Shown here: positions 35,023-44,500 of the stretch, in pieces | Layout of the letters: each line of letters opens with the position of its first letter | How positions within the stretch are numbered: the first letter of the stretch is position 1 | Source of the DNA: Oscillospiraceae bacterium | GTDB taxonomy: Bacteria; Bacillota; Clostridia; Oscillospirales; Ruminococcaceae | Direction: 5' to 3' | Length of the DNA stretch: 64,000 nucleotides | NCBI GenBank assembly: GCA_900752435.1 | Contig: CAADVD010000016.1 | Coordinates: 62,001-126,000 of the forward strand | The notes under the pieces: model-generated | The model's input: the letters and a program-made list of their open reading frames with translations, nothing else | Told to the model about the DNA's origin: nothing | Databases searched by the model: none | Translations under genes and position numbers: made by a program

Positions 35023-35075
35023 GGCGCTTCCTCCCAACCGTTTTTTCTGTAAAGGAATTTGCTTTACAAGGTGCT

Positions 35076-35104
35076 ATTATACACGAAACCCGAACGGCTG
35101 TCAA
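35076..35104 (-). promoter_or_regulatory. Promoter of the ylxM-ffh-trmD operon
   Basis: TTGACA, 17-bp spacer, TATAAT: perfect consensus. The leader directly after it can form a small hairpin from CTTGTAAAG and CTTTACAG-like arms (35049-35070). Confidence 0.93.
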
Positions 35105-35154
35105 GCTTTTTCCTTTACACATTGGAACAAAAACAAAAATCAGCAAAACGCACA

Positions 35155-35194
35155 AAAAGGCGGCCGCCCTTCCCAGAAGAGCTGGCAGCCTTTT
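35155..35194 (-). terminator. Terminator of the rib operon
   Basis: AAAAGGC.GCC arms pairing across a structured centre, followed on the minus strand by TTTTTGTG; 23 bp beyond the ribH stop. Confidence 0.75.
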
Positions 35195-35216
35195 GTATGC
35201 TGAATCGGCTAAAATC

Positions 35217-35690
35217 TTAGTCTTCGATTTCTCGAATCAGATTCACCATTTCAATCGCACCCAACGCACAATCGTAGCCCTTATTGCCTGCTTTTGTACC
35301 GGCGCGTTCAATCGCCTGCTCAATGTTTTCCGTTGTCAGTACGCCGAACATCACCGGAATATCACTGGCCAAAGAAACGGAAGCAATCCCTTTGGAAACC
35401 TCACTGCACACATAGTCATAATGACTGGTACTGCCGCGAATGACCGCTCCCAGACAAATCACCGCATCGTACTTGCCGCTTTTCGCCATTTTGGAGGCAA
35501 TCAGCGGAATTTCAAATGCGCCGGGCACCCACGCTACGTGAATATCCTCTTCCTTTACTTCGTGACGCAGCAAACCATCCATAGCACCGCCAAGCAGTTT
35601 GGATGTGATAAACTCGTTAAAACGTGCGGCAACAATACCGACTTTGATTCCTTTGGATACTAAATTTCCTTCATACGTTTTCATCATCAA
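35217..35690 (-). CDS. ribH: 6,7-dimethyl-8-ribityllumazine synthase
   Basis: Penultimate step of riboflavin synthesis. 157 aa. Motifs: VAARFNEFITSKLLGGA, WVPGAFEIPLIA, CLGAVIRGSTSHYDYVCSEVSKG (catalytic His region) and FGVLTTENIEQAIERAGTKAGNKG. Last gene of the ribD-ribE-ribBA-ribH operon. Confidence 0.97.
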   Translation of the reverse strand: MMMKTYEGNLVSKGIKVGIVAARFNEFITSKLLGGAMDGLLRHEVKEEDIHVAWVPGAFEIPLIASKMAKSGKYDAVICLGAVIRGSTSHYDYVCSEVSKGIASVSLASDIPVMFGVLTTENIEQAIERAGTKAGNKGYDCALGAIEMVNLIREIED

Positions 35691-35706
35691 TCGTCTCCTA
35701 TTTCAT

Positions 35707-36906
35707 TTAGTAGTTTAAAATATGACCCATTTTTGCTTGTTTTGTTTTTAAATAGAACAAATCCTCTGTTGTTGCGTCCATTTGAATGGGAACACGTTCC
35801 GTAATTTCCATACCAAAATCCGAAAGCTGATAAACTTTATCGGGATTGTTGGTGAGAAGACGCAGGGTTTTCGCCCCCAAATCGCGCAAAATTTGTGCTC
35901 CGATGTAATATTCACGCTCATCACCGGCAAAGCCGAGTGCCAGATTGGCCTCCAAGGTATCCATCCCCTGCTCCTGAAGCTCATAAGCGCGCAATTTGTT
36001 GATGAGGCCAATGCCGCGTCCCTCCTGGCGCATATAAAGCAGGATACCACGGCCTTCCCTCTCAATCTGAGTCATGGCCGCCGCAAACTGCTGGCCGCAG
36101 TCACAGCGTAAGGACCCGAACGTATCACCGGTCAGACATTCGGAATGCACTCTGCACAGCAAATTCTCGCCATTCCCGATTTCTCCCTTTACCAAAGCCA
36201 CATGATGTTCGCCGTTGAGCCGGTTGACATAGCCATAAGCCATAAAGTTCCCATATTTAGTAGGCATCTTTGTCACCGTCACACGATCCACCAGTTTTTC
36301 ATGCCGCTTGCGGTAGGCCTGCAAAGCTTGAATGGTGATGAATTTTAACTTCCATTTTTGAGCCAGTTCCATCAGCTCCGGAGTCCGCATCATCGTGCCG
36401 TCCTCCCGCATGATTTCACAGCACAGTCCGCATTCCTTCAGTCCTGCCAAACGCATCAAATCCACTGTGGCTTCGGTGTGGCCGTTTCGCTCCAGTACGC
36501 CGTTTCTCTTCGCCAACAGCGGAAACATATGCCCCGGACGGCGGAAATCCTCCGGCTTGACGCCGTCTTCCACGCACTTCATAGCGGTGACGGAACGTTC
36601 TGCGGCAGAAATCCCAGTCGTGGTGCTGATATGGTCGATGGAAAACGTAAAGGCAGTTTCGTGATTATCCGTATTTTGCGTCACCATTTGAGGAATTTGC
36701 AGTTTGCGCACATATTCCTCCGACATGGGCATACAGATAAGCCCTTTCCCATGCGTTGCCATGAAGTTGATGTTTTCCGTCGTAGCAAACTGCGCGGCGC
36801 AGATAAAATCGCCCTCATTTTCCCGTTCCGGATCATCCGTGACCAGCACAACTTTCCCCTGCCGCAGATCGTCCAATGCTTCTTCAATTGTGTTGAATGT
36901 AACCAT
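35707..36906 (-). CDS. ribBA: Bifunctional DHBP synthase / GTP cyclohydrolase II
   Basis: Supplies both riboflavin precursors. N-terminal RibB with VLVTDDPERENEGDFICAAQ and the acidic metal loop, plus RRPGHMFPLLAK. C-terminal RibA with the zinc cysteines in HSECLTGDTFGSLRCDCG and the catalytic RQEGRGIGL. 399 aa, full length for the fused form. Third gene of the operon. Confidence 0.97.
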   Translation of the reverse strand: MVTFNTIEEALDDLRQGKVVLVTDDPERENEGDFICAAQFATTENINFMATHGKGLICMPMSEEYVRKLQIPQMVTQNTDNHETAFTFSIDHISTTTGISAAERSVTAMKCVEDGVKPEDFRRPGHMFPLLAKRNGVLERNGHTEATVDLMRLAGLKECGLCCEIMREDGTMMRTPELMELAQKWKLKFITIQALQAYRKRHEKLVDRVTVTKMPTKYGNFMAYGYVNRLNGEHHVALVKGEIGNGENLLCRVHSECLTGDTFGSLRCDCGQQFAAAMTQIEREGRGILLYMRQEGRGIGLINKLRAYELQEQGMDTLEANLALGFAGDEREYYIGAQILRDLGAKTLRLLTNNPDKVYQLSDFGMEITERVPIQMDATTEDLFYLKTKQAKMGHILNY

Positions 36907-36925
36907 TCTCCAGCTCCTCTCTTCG

Positions 36926-37573
36926 TCAATAACCGTATTTGGCCAAAAATTCTCGTGTCAATCCGCCGTTCGGTTGGGAGACAGCTTTGGGACACAGAAA
37001 TTTTTCAACATACTTTCCAACAATGTCCGTTTCCAGATTGACGGCATCTCCAATCCGCCGTTCTTTTAAGGTCGTTTCGCGGACGGTATGCGGAATGGCG
37101 GAAATCGAAAAATACGCCGTTTCCACCTTTGCCACCGTTAAACTGATGCCGTCAATCGCAATCGAGCCTTTCTCGACAATGTATTTCATCACCGATTCCG
37201 CCGCCTGGACGGTGTACCAAACGGCATTGTCGTCCTGCTCAATCCGCATAATCTTTCCCATGCCATCTACATGGCCGGCCACAATATGACCACCAAAACG
37301 TCCGTCAACCGGCATGGCACGCTCCAAATTCACACGACTGCCGGTTTGAAGCAGCGCAAGAGCGGAACGGTTCAACGTTTCGTGCATGACATCCGCCGAA
37401 AAGCCCTGCTTATGAAACGAAGTGACGGTCAGGCACACCCCATTGACCGCTACACTGTCGCCAATCTTCAAATCATCCAAAATCTTCTGCGCCTGGATGT
37501 GCAGAACGGCGGAATGCGAACCATTCTGAATGCGTTCAATCTTTCCAACTTCCTCAATGATTCCCGTAAACAT
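36926..37573 (-). CDS. ribE: Riboflavin synthase alpha chain
   Basis: Dismutates two lumazines to riboflavin. 215 aa with two similar beta-barrel halves. MFTGIIEEVGKI opens the first, and GGHIVAGHVDGMGKI and SIAIDGISLTVAKV lie at the junction. ATG 37571-37573 is used; the frame overlaps the ribD stop by 20 bp, consistent with coupling. The sequence is on the minus strand. Confidence 0.97.
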   Translation of the reverse strand: MFTGIIEEVGKIERIQNGSHSAVLHIQAQKILDDLKIGDSVAVNGVCLTVTSFHKQGFSADVMHETLNRSALALLQTGSRVNLERAMPVDGRFGGHIVAGHVDGMGKIMRIEQDDNAVWYTVQAAESVMKYIVEKGSIAIDGISLTVAKVETAYFSISAIPHTVRETTLKERRIGDAVNLETDIVGKYVEKFLCPKAVSQPNGGLTREFLAKYGY

Positions 37574-38660
37574 CTCCGCACACCTCGCTCTCAATCAAAA
37601 AATCTTCTCCCAACGGCAAAATCGTACTATTTTTCAAACGCACCGCATCCGCTGGTTCGGCAAAACCCAGTCCGCTGACCGGTGATTTCGCAGTCCGCCC
37701 CCCGAATAATTTCGGCGCAACATACGCCTGCACTTTCTGTACAATGCCGCTTTCAAGCGCCGCCCAGTTGAGTTCCGCACCGCCCTCCAGCAGAATGCTG
37801 TCAATGCCAATCGAACCAATCTGTTTCATCAGCTCCTGCAAATCAACACGACCGTTTCGTTTCGGCAGAGTAAAAACACGGCACCCCGCATTTTGATAGG
37901 CCAACTGCCTCTCCTCATCGGTACAGCAAGTGGCCAGTATCGTGGGAACCTCCTTGGCTGTCTGCACCAACTGAGCGGAAAGCGGCGTCCGAAGCTGTGT
38001 GTCACAAACGATGCGAACCGGGTTCTTACCGCCCTCAATGCGGCAGGTCAACAGTGGATCATCGGCCAACACCGTTCCGATTCCCACCATAATGGCACTG
38101 TATCGGTGCCGCTGCTGATGAACATGCTTCCGAGCCGTTTCCCCCGTAATCCATTGGGAAGCACCAGTATACGTCGCCATTTTCCCATCCATCGTCATCG
38201 CGTATTTCAGCACCACATAAGGGCGCTTAGTCCGAATAAAATGGAAGAACACCTCGTTGAGCTTCCTGCATTCTTCAGCCAAAACCTGTTCCGTGACGGC
38301 TACGCCATGCCGGCGGAGAATCTCAATCCCCTTACCCGAAACCAAGGGATTCGGGTCGCCGGAGCCAATCACCACACGGGCAATTTTCGCCTCCAAAACC
38401 GCTTCCACACAGGGCGGCTGTTTGCCGTGGTGACAGCATGGCTCCAACGTGACATACATCGTCGCACCGGCAGGTGATTCCGTACAGGCGGCCAAAGCGT
38501 TTCGCTCGGCATGGAGTTCCCCGTATTTTGCATGATACCCCTGCCCAATGATGCGCCCGTTTTTCACAATCACCGCTCCTACCATGGGATTGGGCGATAC
38601 CCAGCCACAGCCCTTTTGGGCAAGCTGTATGGCAAGATTCATGTACTCTGGGTCGCTCAT
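37554..38660 (-). CDS. ribD: Bifunctional pyrimidine deaminase/reductase RibD
   Basis: Early riboflavin steps. N-terminal deaminase with zinc motifs HAERNALAAC and LEPCCHHGKQPPC. C-terminal reductase with YAMTMDGKMATYTGAS and LLEGGAELN. 368 aa from ATG 38658-38660 behind GGAGGGG. First gene after the FMN riboswitch. Confidence 0.97.
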   Translation of the reverse strand: MSDPEYMNLAIQLAQKGCGWVSPNPMVGAVIVKNGRIIGQGYHAKYGELHAERNALAACTESPAGATMYVTLEPCCHHGKQPPCVEAVLEAKIARVVIGSGDPNPLVSGKGIEILRRHGVAVTEQVLAEECRKLNEVFFHFIRTKRPYVVLKYAMTMDGKMATYTGASQWITGETARKHVHQQRHRYSAIMVGIGTVLADDPLLTCRIEGGKNPVRIVCDTQLRTPLSAQLVQTAKEVPTILATCCTDEERQLAYQNAGCRVFTLPKRNGRVDLQELMKQIGSIGIDSILLEGGAELNWAALESGIVQKVQAYVAPKLFGGRTAKSPVSGLGFAEPADAVRLKNSTILPLGEDFLIESEVCGDVYGNH

Positions 38661-38685
38661 TTTGTTCCCCTCCAAAAGCAAAAAA

Positions 38686-38711
38686 TGTCTTGAACGAAAT
38701 CGTTCAAGACA
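38686..38711 (-). terminator. Second terminator in the rib leader
   Basis: Perfect 12-bp stem TGTCTTGAACGA / TCGTTCAAGACA with a 2-nt loop, followed on the minus strand by TTTTTTGC. Lies 26 bp before ribD. Confidence 0.85.
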
Positions 38712-38753
38712 TTGATAAAAGGAACGCCAATACGGCTTTGCTCAAAACACAAA

Positions 38754-38786
38754 ATGGCTCTGAAATGATACACATTCCAGAGCCAT
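38754..38786 (-). terminator. First terminator in the rib leader (expression platform)
   Basis: ATGGCTCTG / CAGAGCCAT stem with inner AATG/CATT pairing, followed on the minus strand by TTTGTGTTTTG. It stands about 38 nt after the FMN aptamer and is a candidate for the ligand-controlled terminator. Confidence 0.7.
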
Positions 38787-38823
38787 GATACGCAAACAAA
38801 TCCATGCAATCCTGCATTCCATC

Positions 38824-38931
38824 ATCTTCTTTCATCCAGACTGTACTGTCGGCTTCGGAGTTTCACCGAATCATACCTTGCGGTTCGTGGGCTATACCAC
38901 CGGTAGGGAATTCCACCCTGCCCTGAAGATT
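38824..38931 (-). promoter_or_regulatory. FMN riboswitch (RFN element)
   Basis: The minus strand carries the RFN core in order: CTTCAGGGCAGGGTG, AATTCCC, ACCGGTGGTATAG, CCCACGA, then GATTCGGTGAAACTCCGA, AGCCGACAGT and AGTCTGGATGAAAGAAGAT. The first and last parts pair as P1 (ATCTTC with GAAGAT). It controls ribDEBAH in response to FMN, here probably by transcription termination since two terminators follow. Confidence 0.97.
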
Positions 38932-38948
38932 TCGATTCAATTGTTTTT

Positions 38949-38977
38949 ATTATATCCGTCAAACACGGTTTTGTCAA
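38949..38977 (-). promoter_or_regulatory. Promoter of the rib operon
   Basis: TTGACA, 17-bp spacer, TATAAT: perfect consensus, so transcription starts about 10 nt before the FMN aptamer. Confidence 0.95.
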
Positions 38978-38995
38978 CACAAAGCCTTTGCACGT

Positions 38996-41230
38996 TTAAT
39001 TCCCAGTTGCTACGCCAGCCTTGTAGTAACCGCCATTTTTCTGCACAACGCCGCTGTCATCCAAATAGCTGAAATCCTTTGGCTCGTAAGTCGCATAAAT
39101 CTGGCTGAAAATATTATACCAGACGCGCGCCGGTGAATAAACCAAATCGGAATCAATGCTGCTGTTATCGTCGTAGCCCATCCAAATAGAAGACACATAA
39201 TATGGTGTTGCTCCGACGAAGGCCAAGCCCTTGTCTTCACCAGTACCGGTTTTACCAATGACTTCAATGCCCAAGCTATCCAAGCTGGCCGCCGTACCAG
39301 TCGAGCCAGACTGCGCGATAACGGTGCGAAGCAGACGATTCATAATATAAGCCGTATCGGAATCAAGCGCTTGATTGCCCGCCGTATCCGCTTCCAAGAC
39401 AACCTCACCTTTGGAGTCGTACACAATCGTATAGTTTTTCGGATCATGATGTACGCCGTTGTTGCCGAACATCAGATAACCGGCTGTAAATTCATCCAAA
39501 TGTACGCCATTGGTCATACTTCCCAATGCCGTTGCATAACCATCGCCTGCATAATCCACGGTACTGATGCCGAGATCGTGCTCCATCCATTGCAAAACGG
39601 ATTCCATTCCCATCTGCATTTCCAATTCAACTGGAATGGTGTTTTTAGACCAGCGCAAAGCATCCACAATGGTCACATTGCCGGAATAGCTGTCGTTCCA
39701 GTTATTCGGCCAGTTGGCTTTGCCGTCCTTTTTGAGTTCGCCGGTGTCGTCGTCAATACACAATTTCGCTTCGTCTTTCCGAACCTGATCCCAATAAATC
39801 AAATCATTCTGAAGCGCCGGCGCATAGGCGGCCAGCGGTTTCATACAAGAACCGACGTTCAGCATCCCGCTGAACACTTTACTGTCTCCAAGATAACCGG
39901 TCTTTGGCTGACGGCTTCCGACCTGCGCCACCACGTTGCCTTCATAGTCCATGACACAAACTGCCGCATCCGGCGGATTTTCCGGCATCCAGCTGTTAAA
40001 CGTATCCGGATTGGTCATAATCGACTCCAACTGATTCTGCAAATCGATGTCAATCTTCGTATAAATACTATAACCGCCGCTCTTGAGCTTGCTGATGGCC
40101 GTTTCGTAATCCCAGCCTTCCTGATCGGCCAAGTCCTCGGCCACATCGTGCATGGTGGCGTCTACCGCCCACGAATAATAACCTTTATCGTCCGTGCCAT
40201 CGTCCACCGTGCCGTCATGCGGAATCAACGCCGCTTGAATGTCCTCGTTGATGGCTTGGTCGTACTCTTCCTGCGTGATGTACTCTTCTTCCAACATAGT
40301 TTTGAGTACCCAGCTGCGGCGTTCCTTGTTGTCTTCCGGACCATCAATCGGGTTGTAATAGGCTGGAGACTTGGTGATACAAGCCAAAGACGCCGCTTCG
40401 GCAATGGTCAGCTCCTGCGTGCTTTTACCAAAGTAATATTCCGCACCGGCTTCAATTCCGTAGTTGTTGTAGCCCAGAGAAATATAGTTCATATAAGCGC
40501 CCAGAATCTGTTGTTTGGAATAGGTTTTTTCCAAATTGAGCGCCGCCAAAATCTCTTTTACCTTGGTTGAAGCTTCACGGTTGTAGAAATCCGCATTGAT
40601 ATTTTTAATCAGCTGCTGTGTAATGGTGGAAGCACCGCTGTCAAATCCCAAATCAAGTCCCACATATCCCAGCATCATATTGGTAAACGCCGCAAACGTA
40701 CGCGGCCAGTCCACCCCTTCGTGCTCGAAAAAGCGCTTATCCTCCGCACAGATTACCGCATCCTGCACATGTTCCGGAATCTCCGTAATATCCAGCCACT
40801 CGCGGTTTCCTTGGTTGGAGATGCTCTGAATGATGACTTCTTGTCCGGCGCTTAACCCGATGATGTTGGTTGTGTATGTGGTCTGCACATTGTTGAGGTC
40901 ATAAGTGCTCTCCGAATCGACGTACTTCATGACAAATACCGTCAGCGCCGTCGCGGCGATACAACCCACAATCACCATCAGCAAAAACAGTGCCGCGATG
41001 GTTTTTCCAATAATTCCAAACGTTTTGGTCAAAACACGGACGCCGACCGGACGCTGTTTTTTCTTGCTTTTTTTGCTCTTTCCGCTCGTTTTGCTTTTGG
41101 CACTTTTGCTGCTCGTTTTGGACGTTTGTCCAGATGCAAGGCGCTGCTGTGCCGCTTTTTTCTGTTCCTCCGCACTGGGCGCTGTCCGGACAACTCGTTT
41201 CACCGGTTTTTTCTGGTTGCTGTCGCCCAT
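38996..41230 (-). CDS. Class A penicillin-binding protein (PBP1A type)
   Basis: Bifunctional peptidoglycan polymerase. A Lys/Ser-rich cytoplasmic tail (~1-60) is followed by a single membrane helix near residues 75-100. The glycosyltransferase 51 domain contains ICAEDKRFFEHEGVD and the transpeptidase domain contains SxxK as GSCMKPLAAY, SxN as RWSKNTIP and KTG as GKTGTGEDKG. 744 aa from ATG 41228-41230 with GGAGG. The leader is about 200 nt. Related to Bacillus PonA by architecture. Confidence 0.94.
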   Translation of the reverse strand: MGDSNQKKPVKRVVRTAPSAEEQKKAAQQRLASGQTSKTSSKSAKSKTSGKSKKSKKKQRPVGVRVLTKTFGIIGKTIAALFLLMVIVGCIAATALTVFVMKYVDSESTYDLNNVQTTYTTNIIGLSAGQEVIIQSISNQGNREWLDITEIPEHVQDAVICAEDKRFFEHEGVDWPRTFAAFTNMMLGYVGLDLGFDSGASTITQQLIKNINADFYNREASTKVKEILAALNLEKTYSKQQILGAYMNYISLGYNNYGIEAGAEYYFGKSTQELTIAEAASLACITKSPAYYNPIDGPEDNKERRSWVLKTMLEEEYITQEEYDQAINEDIQAALIPHDGTVDDGTDDKGYYSWAVDATMHDVAEDLADQEGWDYETAISKLKSGGYSIYTKIDIDLQNQLESIMTNPDTFNSWMPENPPDAAVCVMDYEGNVVAQVGSRQPKTGYLGDSKVFSGMLNVGSCMKPLAAYAPALQNDLIYWDQVRKDEAKLCIDDDTGELKKDGKANWPNNWNDSYSGNVTIVDALRWSKNTIPVELEMQMGMESVLQWMEHDLGISTVDYAGDGYATALGSMTNGVHLDEFTAGYLMFGNNGVHHDPKNYTIVYDSKGEVVLEADTAGNQALDSDTAYIMNRLLRTVIAQSGSTGTAASLDSLGIEVIGKTGTGEDKGLAFVGATPYYVSSIWMGYDDNSSIDSDLVYSPARVWYNIFSQIYATYEPKDFSYLDDSGVVQKNGGYYKAGVATGN

Positions 41231-41435
41231 AAAATACCTCCTTGTTGTTGACCGCTGTGCATCTTGGCACAGCACACATACGCACGGTCCTGTTTCCATC
41301 CATATGCTTCTGCTTCAATAGACTTGTTCGGAAATCTTACTAAAAGATAAAAAAGTGTAAACTTGAGAAGGCTTTCGAGCCAATTTAATTGAATCAAAAA
41401 AGATTTCCTTCTCTGTCAAAGGCAATCTTCCTATA

Positions 41436-41464
41436 AGTATAGCACAAACCCCGCAATTTGTTAA
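41436..41464 (-). promoter_or_regulatory. Promoter of the PBP gene
   Basis: TTAACA, 17-bp spacer, TATACT on the minus strand. The 205-nt leader between it and the gene shows no recognised riboswitch. Confidence 0.65.
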
Positions 41465-41644
41465 GCAAATCCGGAAAAAAGTCGGGCTTTCACGTATAAA
41501 ACTCCCATTATCGCCAAGAATAAAAACGTAAGTTTCCACTTTTTTTATAGGATTGTACCAATTCAAGCTGTCAATATCACACATATTTTTACATAATCTC
41601 TGTGGCCATTTCCCAACGGCCGCATTAAGAAAGGTGTGTATGGT

Positions 41645-41962
41645 GTGAAATTCACTCGTACCAATTTGATTCTAAGCATCACAGCCGCTGTTATCGCACT
41701 GCTTGTGTTCTTTTTTTTCGGCTTTTGGTGCGGACAGGCAACCGCTTCTGCAAACGATGTGGCAACCGAACAGGAATCACTTCTGCTGAAGGATTACCAC
41801 GGTCAAGTAGCGTTATTCATTCCGCCGTCCGATACGCCCGAAACCGTCTATGATATCTACTCCCAGACCTTGCCAAAGCTGGATCAACAGCGTTTACTGG
41901 AAGGAATTCCGCTCAAAGACGAGCAAGAGCTGAAGTTATATCTGAACGATTTTGACAGCTAA
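41645..41962 (+). CDS. BofC C-terminal-domain-like membrane protein
   Basis: 105 aa from a GTG at 41645 (AAAGG upstream; GTG 41636 is an alternative). One N-terminal membrane helix (LILSITAAVIALLVFFFFGFW) is followed by an extracytoplasmic domain: LLLKDYHGQVALFIPPS, then VYDIYSQTLPKLDQQRLLEGIPL and a terminal LNDFDS. This pattern resembles the C-terminal domain of BofC, the forespore inhibitor of the SpoIVB protease. Such short forms are common in clostridia and their role is not proven. Confidence 0.65.
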   Translation: MKFTRTNLILSITAAVIALLVFFFFGFWCGQATASANDVATEQESLLLKDYHGQVALFIPPSDTPETVYDIYSQTLPKLDQQRLLEGIPLKDEQELKLYLNDFDS

Positions 41963-42120
41963 GGTCTGCGCGAAACCCCTGTTCTTCCTATCCTTTCCTA
42001 TTTTCAAACTGATGTACGCTCAGTATATCTGCTGAATATGAAAAAAATAAGAAGAAATTCTTAAGAATACCATTAGGATTCCTTAAATCACACAGCGAAT
42101 AGGCGGTATTAGCTTTCATT

Positions 42121-42972
42121 TCACAATGAAGTTTTTTGCCCATTCAACTGTGCTTGCTGTTTGCGGTATTCTTTGGGAGAACAATGCATCCACTTTTTAA
42201 AAACCTTAGAAAAATAGAGCGGATCTTCATATCCGACGGAGTTGGCCACTTCGCTGACACTTAAGGAAGTCTGCTCAAGCAGTATGCTTCCCTGCTTTAT
42301 GCGGTAACGCTCCAAATAGGATTGCGGCGAAGCGCCGGTATACTTCATAAATACGCGGTACAAATGACTTCGGCTGATTCCCAAATGCGAAGCGATATCC
42401 GCCACTGCAATGCGAGTTCCGTAATTTTCACTGATAAAGTCCACCGATTTTTTACTGTAAACCTGCAAAATGTCCACTTCCTCCTCCTTTTTCTCAGAGC
42501 AGGCAATCAGTACGGATAAAAATAAATACAAATACCCCACCATTGCAATGTGCCGGTAAAACTCTCCGCCGCTGGAATGATAAATGCTGAGCAAAATTTC
42601 TTTCAATTCTTCGCCACGCTGCGTATGAATCACGGCGTGTTCCGGCGAAAAGTCCGTTTTGGCGATCAGCGACTTCACATCCACTCCGCCAAACCCCACC
42701 CAATAGTACTCCCACGGATCACTTTCATCCGCGACATACGATACCACCTTATTGGGATAAATAATAAATGTATCGCCCTCATGAATTTCATAAGTATGCT
42801 GATCCACGGTATAACGACCCTTGCCGGACACCACATGGTGAATCAAATATCGATTGCGCACCACCGGCCCCATCGCATACCCGCTCTCGCACTTCTGGTA
42901 ACCGCAGTTGTATACGTTAATCAAAATATTGTCGTCTTTTTCCGTTTTATAGGAATACTTAAAGCTGTCCAT
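42121..42972 (-). CDS. AraC-family regulator, probably of galactose genes
   Basis: 283 aa. An N-terminal cupin (AraC-binding) domain has HHVVSGKGRYTVDQHTYEIHEGD. The C-terminal double HTH contains VADIASHLGISRSHLYRVFMKYTGASPQSYL and VANSVGYEDPLYFSKVFKKWMHCSPKEYR. Divergent from galK with a 206-bp shared region, so it most likely activates galKT in response to a galactoside. Target is inferred from position. Confidence 0.88.
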   Translation of the reverse strand: MDSFKYSYKTEKDDNILINVYNCGYQKCESGYAMGPVVRNRYLIHHVVSGKGRYTVDQHTYEIHEGDTFIIYPNKVVSYVADESDPWEYYWVGFGGVDVKSLIAKTDFSPEHAVIHTQRGEELKEILLSIYHSSGGEFYRHIAMVGYLYLFLSVLIACSEKKEEEVDILQVYSKKSVDFISENYGTRIAVADIASHLGISRSHLYRVFMKYTGASPQSYLERYRIKQGSILLEQTSLSVSEVANSVGYEDPLYFSKVFKKWMHCSPKEYRKQQAQLNGQKTSL

Positions 42973-43010
42973 ATTGCCCTCCGTTTCATCGAATCGGATC
43001 CGTTTGCTTT

Positions 43011-43039
43011 ATTATAGCAAAAGCAAAACAACGACACAA
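43011..43039 (-). promoter_or_regulatory. Promoter of the AraC-family gene
   Basis: TTGTGT, 17-bp spacer, TATAAT with an upstream TGC extended -10, on the minus strand. Confidence 0.7.
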
Positions 43040-43070
43040 CATTTTTCCATATTTATAAAACAAATAGAAA

Positions 43071-43099
43071 TTGACTTTTCCCTTGAAAAAGAATACACT
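43071..43099 (+). promoter_or_regulatory. Promoter of galK-galT
   Basis: TTGACT, 17-bp spacer, TACACT; about 75 bp before galK. The AraC-type operator is not obvious. Confidence 0.75.
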
Positions 43100-43178
43100 G
43101 AAAGCACAATAAATCGGAATAATTGCTAAAAATTCATTTGCAATCGAAAAATAGTTAGACAAAAAAGGAGTTCTTGCC

Positions 43179-44468
43179 ATGAGCACACTCACTGTTCTCA
43201 AACAACAAATTCTTGCCGGAGACTACAATCCTCTGTTTGCAAAATTATACGGCAAACGACAATCGTACATATCCGCACAACAAAAGCGCTACCTGCAAGC
43301 CATGGATAAATTTTCCGAGCTTTTCCCAAACAGCAAAGAAATTTCTCTCTTTTCCGCACCGGGACGCACCGAAGTCGGAGGAAACCACACCGATCATCAG
43401 CATGGCGCCGTCTTAGCGGCCGCCGTCAATCTGGATGTCATCGCGGTTGTTTCGCTCAACCATTCCGACACGATCCGTGTGCAGTCCCAAGGTTTTCCAA
43501 TGGATACCGTCGATCTCGCCGATTTGGGTGTTTGCGAAACAGACAAAGGAACCTCCACCGCCATCATTCGCGGCATCGTATCACGCTTTGCGCAGTTGGG
43601 CTATGCCGTCGGCGGCTTTGACGCCTACACCACCTCCAACGTCCTCAAAGGCTCCGGTTTGTCCTCCTCCGCCGCATTTGAAAATCTCATCGGTACGATT
43701 CTGAATCACGCGTTCAACGCCGGCCGCATTTCCGCTGTCGAAATCGCCCAAATCAGTCAGTACGCAGAAGTGCACCATTTTGGAAAAGCCTGCGGTCTGA
43801 TGGATCAAATGGCCAGCTCTGTCGGCGGCTTTTCTTCCATGGATTTCCGCGACCCCATCCATCCGGCCATCGAAAAAATTGATTTTAACTTCGCGGACTG
43901 CGGCTATGCACTGTGTGTGGTGGATACCAAGGGCAGTCATGCCGACCTCACGCCGGACTATGTCGCCATCCCCACCGAGATGAAACAAGTTGCCGCGTAC
44001 TTTGGCAAAGAAGTTCTGCGCGAAGTGGATGAAACAGAATTTTATGCAAACATTGCCGTTTTGCGTCATTCGGTGTCCGATCGTGCTATTCTGCGCGCCA
44101 TTCACTTTTTTGCTGAAAACCGCACTGCGCTGGAAGAAGCCGCCGCCCTCAAGCAGGGCAACTTTGACGCGTTTTGCCGTCTGGTCAAATCCTCCGGCAA
44201 TTCCTCGTTTAAATTTCTGCAAAACATCTATTCCAGCGCGCATCCAGCCGAACAGGGCGTGAGTCTGGGACTGGCGCTCAGCGAACGGATTTTGGGTGAG
44301 CGCGGTGCCTGCCGCGTGCATGGCGGCGGCTTTGCGGGCACCATACAAAGCTTCGTGCCGCTCGATTTGGTGGAAGTGTACCAACAAGCTATGGAGCAGG
44401 TTTTCGACACCGGTTCTTGCTATGTGCTCAACATTCGGCCGCTGGGCGGTGTTGCCGTAGAAGTCTAA
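43179..44468 (+). CDS. galK: Galactokinase
   Basis: Galactose to galactose-1-phosphate, Leloir pathway. 429 aa. GHMP kinase motifs: FSAPGRTEVGGNHTDHQHG at the galactose site, LKGSGLSSSAAFE for ATP, and ACRVHGGGFAGTIQ. The ATG is preceded by AAAAAGGAG. The protein is slightly longer than average because of an N-terminal ~40-residue extension common in clostridia. The stop lies 32 bp before galT. Confidence 0.96.
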   Translation: MSTLTVLKQQILAGDYNPLFAKLYGKRQSYISAQQKRYLQAMDKFSELFPNSKEISLFSAPGRTEVGGNHTDHQHGAVLAAAVNLDVIAVVSLNHSDTIRVQSQGFPMDTVDLADLGVCETDKGTSTAIIRGIVSRFAQLGYAVGGFDAYTTSNVLKGSGLSSSAAFENLIGTILNHAFNAGRISAVEIAQISQYAEVHHFGKACGLMDQMASSVGGFSSMDFRDPIHPAIEKIDFNFADCGYALCVVDTKGSHADLTPDYVAIPTEMKQVAAYFGKEVLREVDETEFYANIAVLRHSVSDRAILRAIHFFAENRTALEEAAALKQGNFDAFCRLVKSSGNSSFKFLQNIYSSAHPAEQGVSLGLALSERILGERGACRVHGGGFAGTIQSFVPLDLVEVYQQAMEQVFDTGSCYVLNIRPLGGVAVEV

Positions 44469-44500
44469 ACGCAGTTGAACCGACGGAAAGAGGAAGTGCT

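Noticed and set aside
39371..40570. 399-codon plus-strand frame over the PBP gene
   Set aside because: Antisense to the conserved PBP domains, no ribosome site.
41315..41584. 89-codon minus-strand frame upstream of the PBP gene
   Set aside because: It overlaps the predicted PBP promoter and leader, has no ribosome site, and shows no family pattern.
43581..44387. 268-codon minus-strand frame over galK
   Set aside because: Antisense to galactokinase motifs; no start signal.
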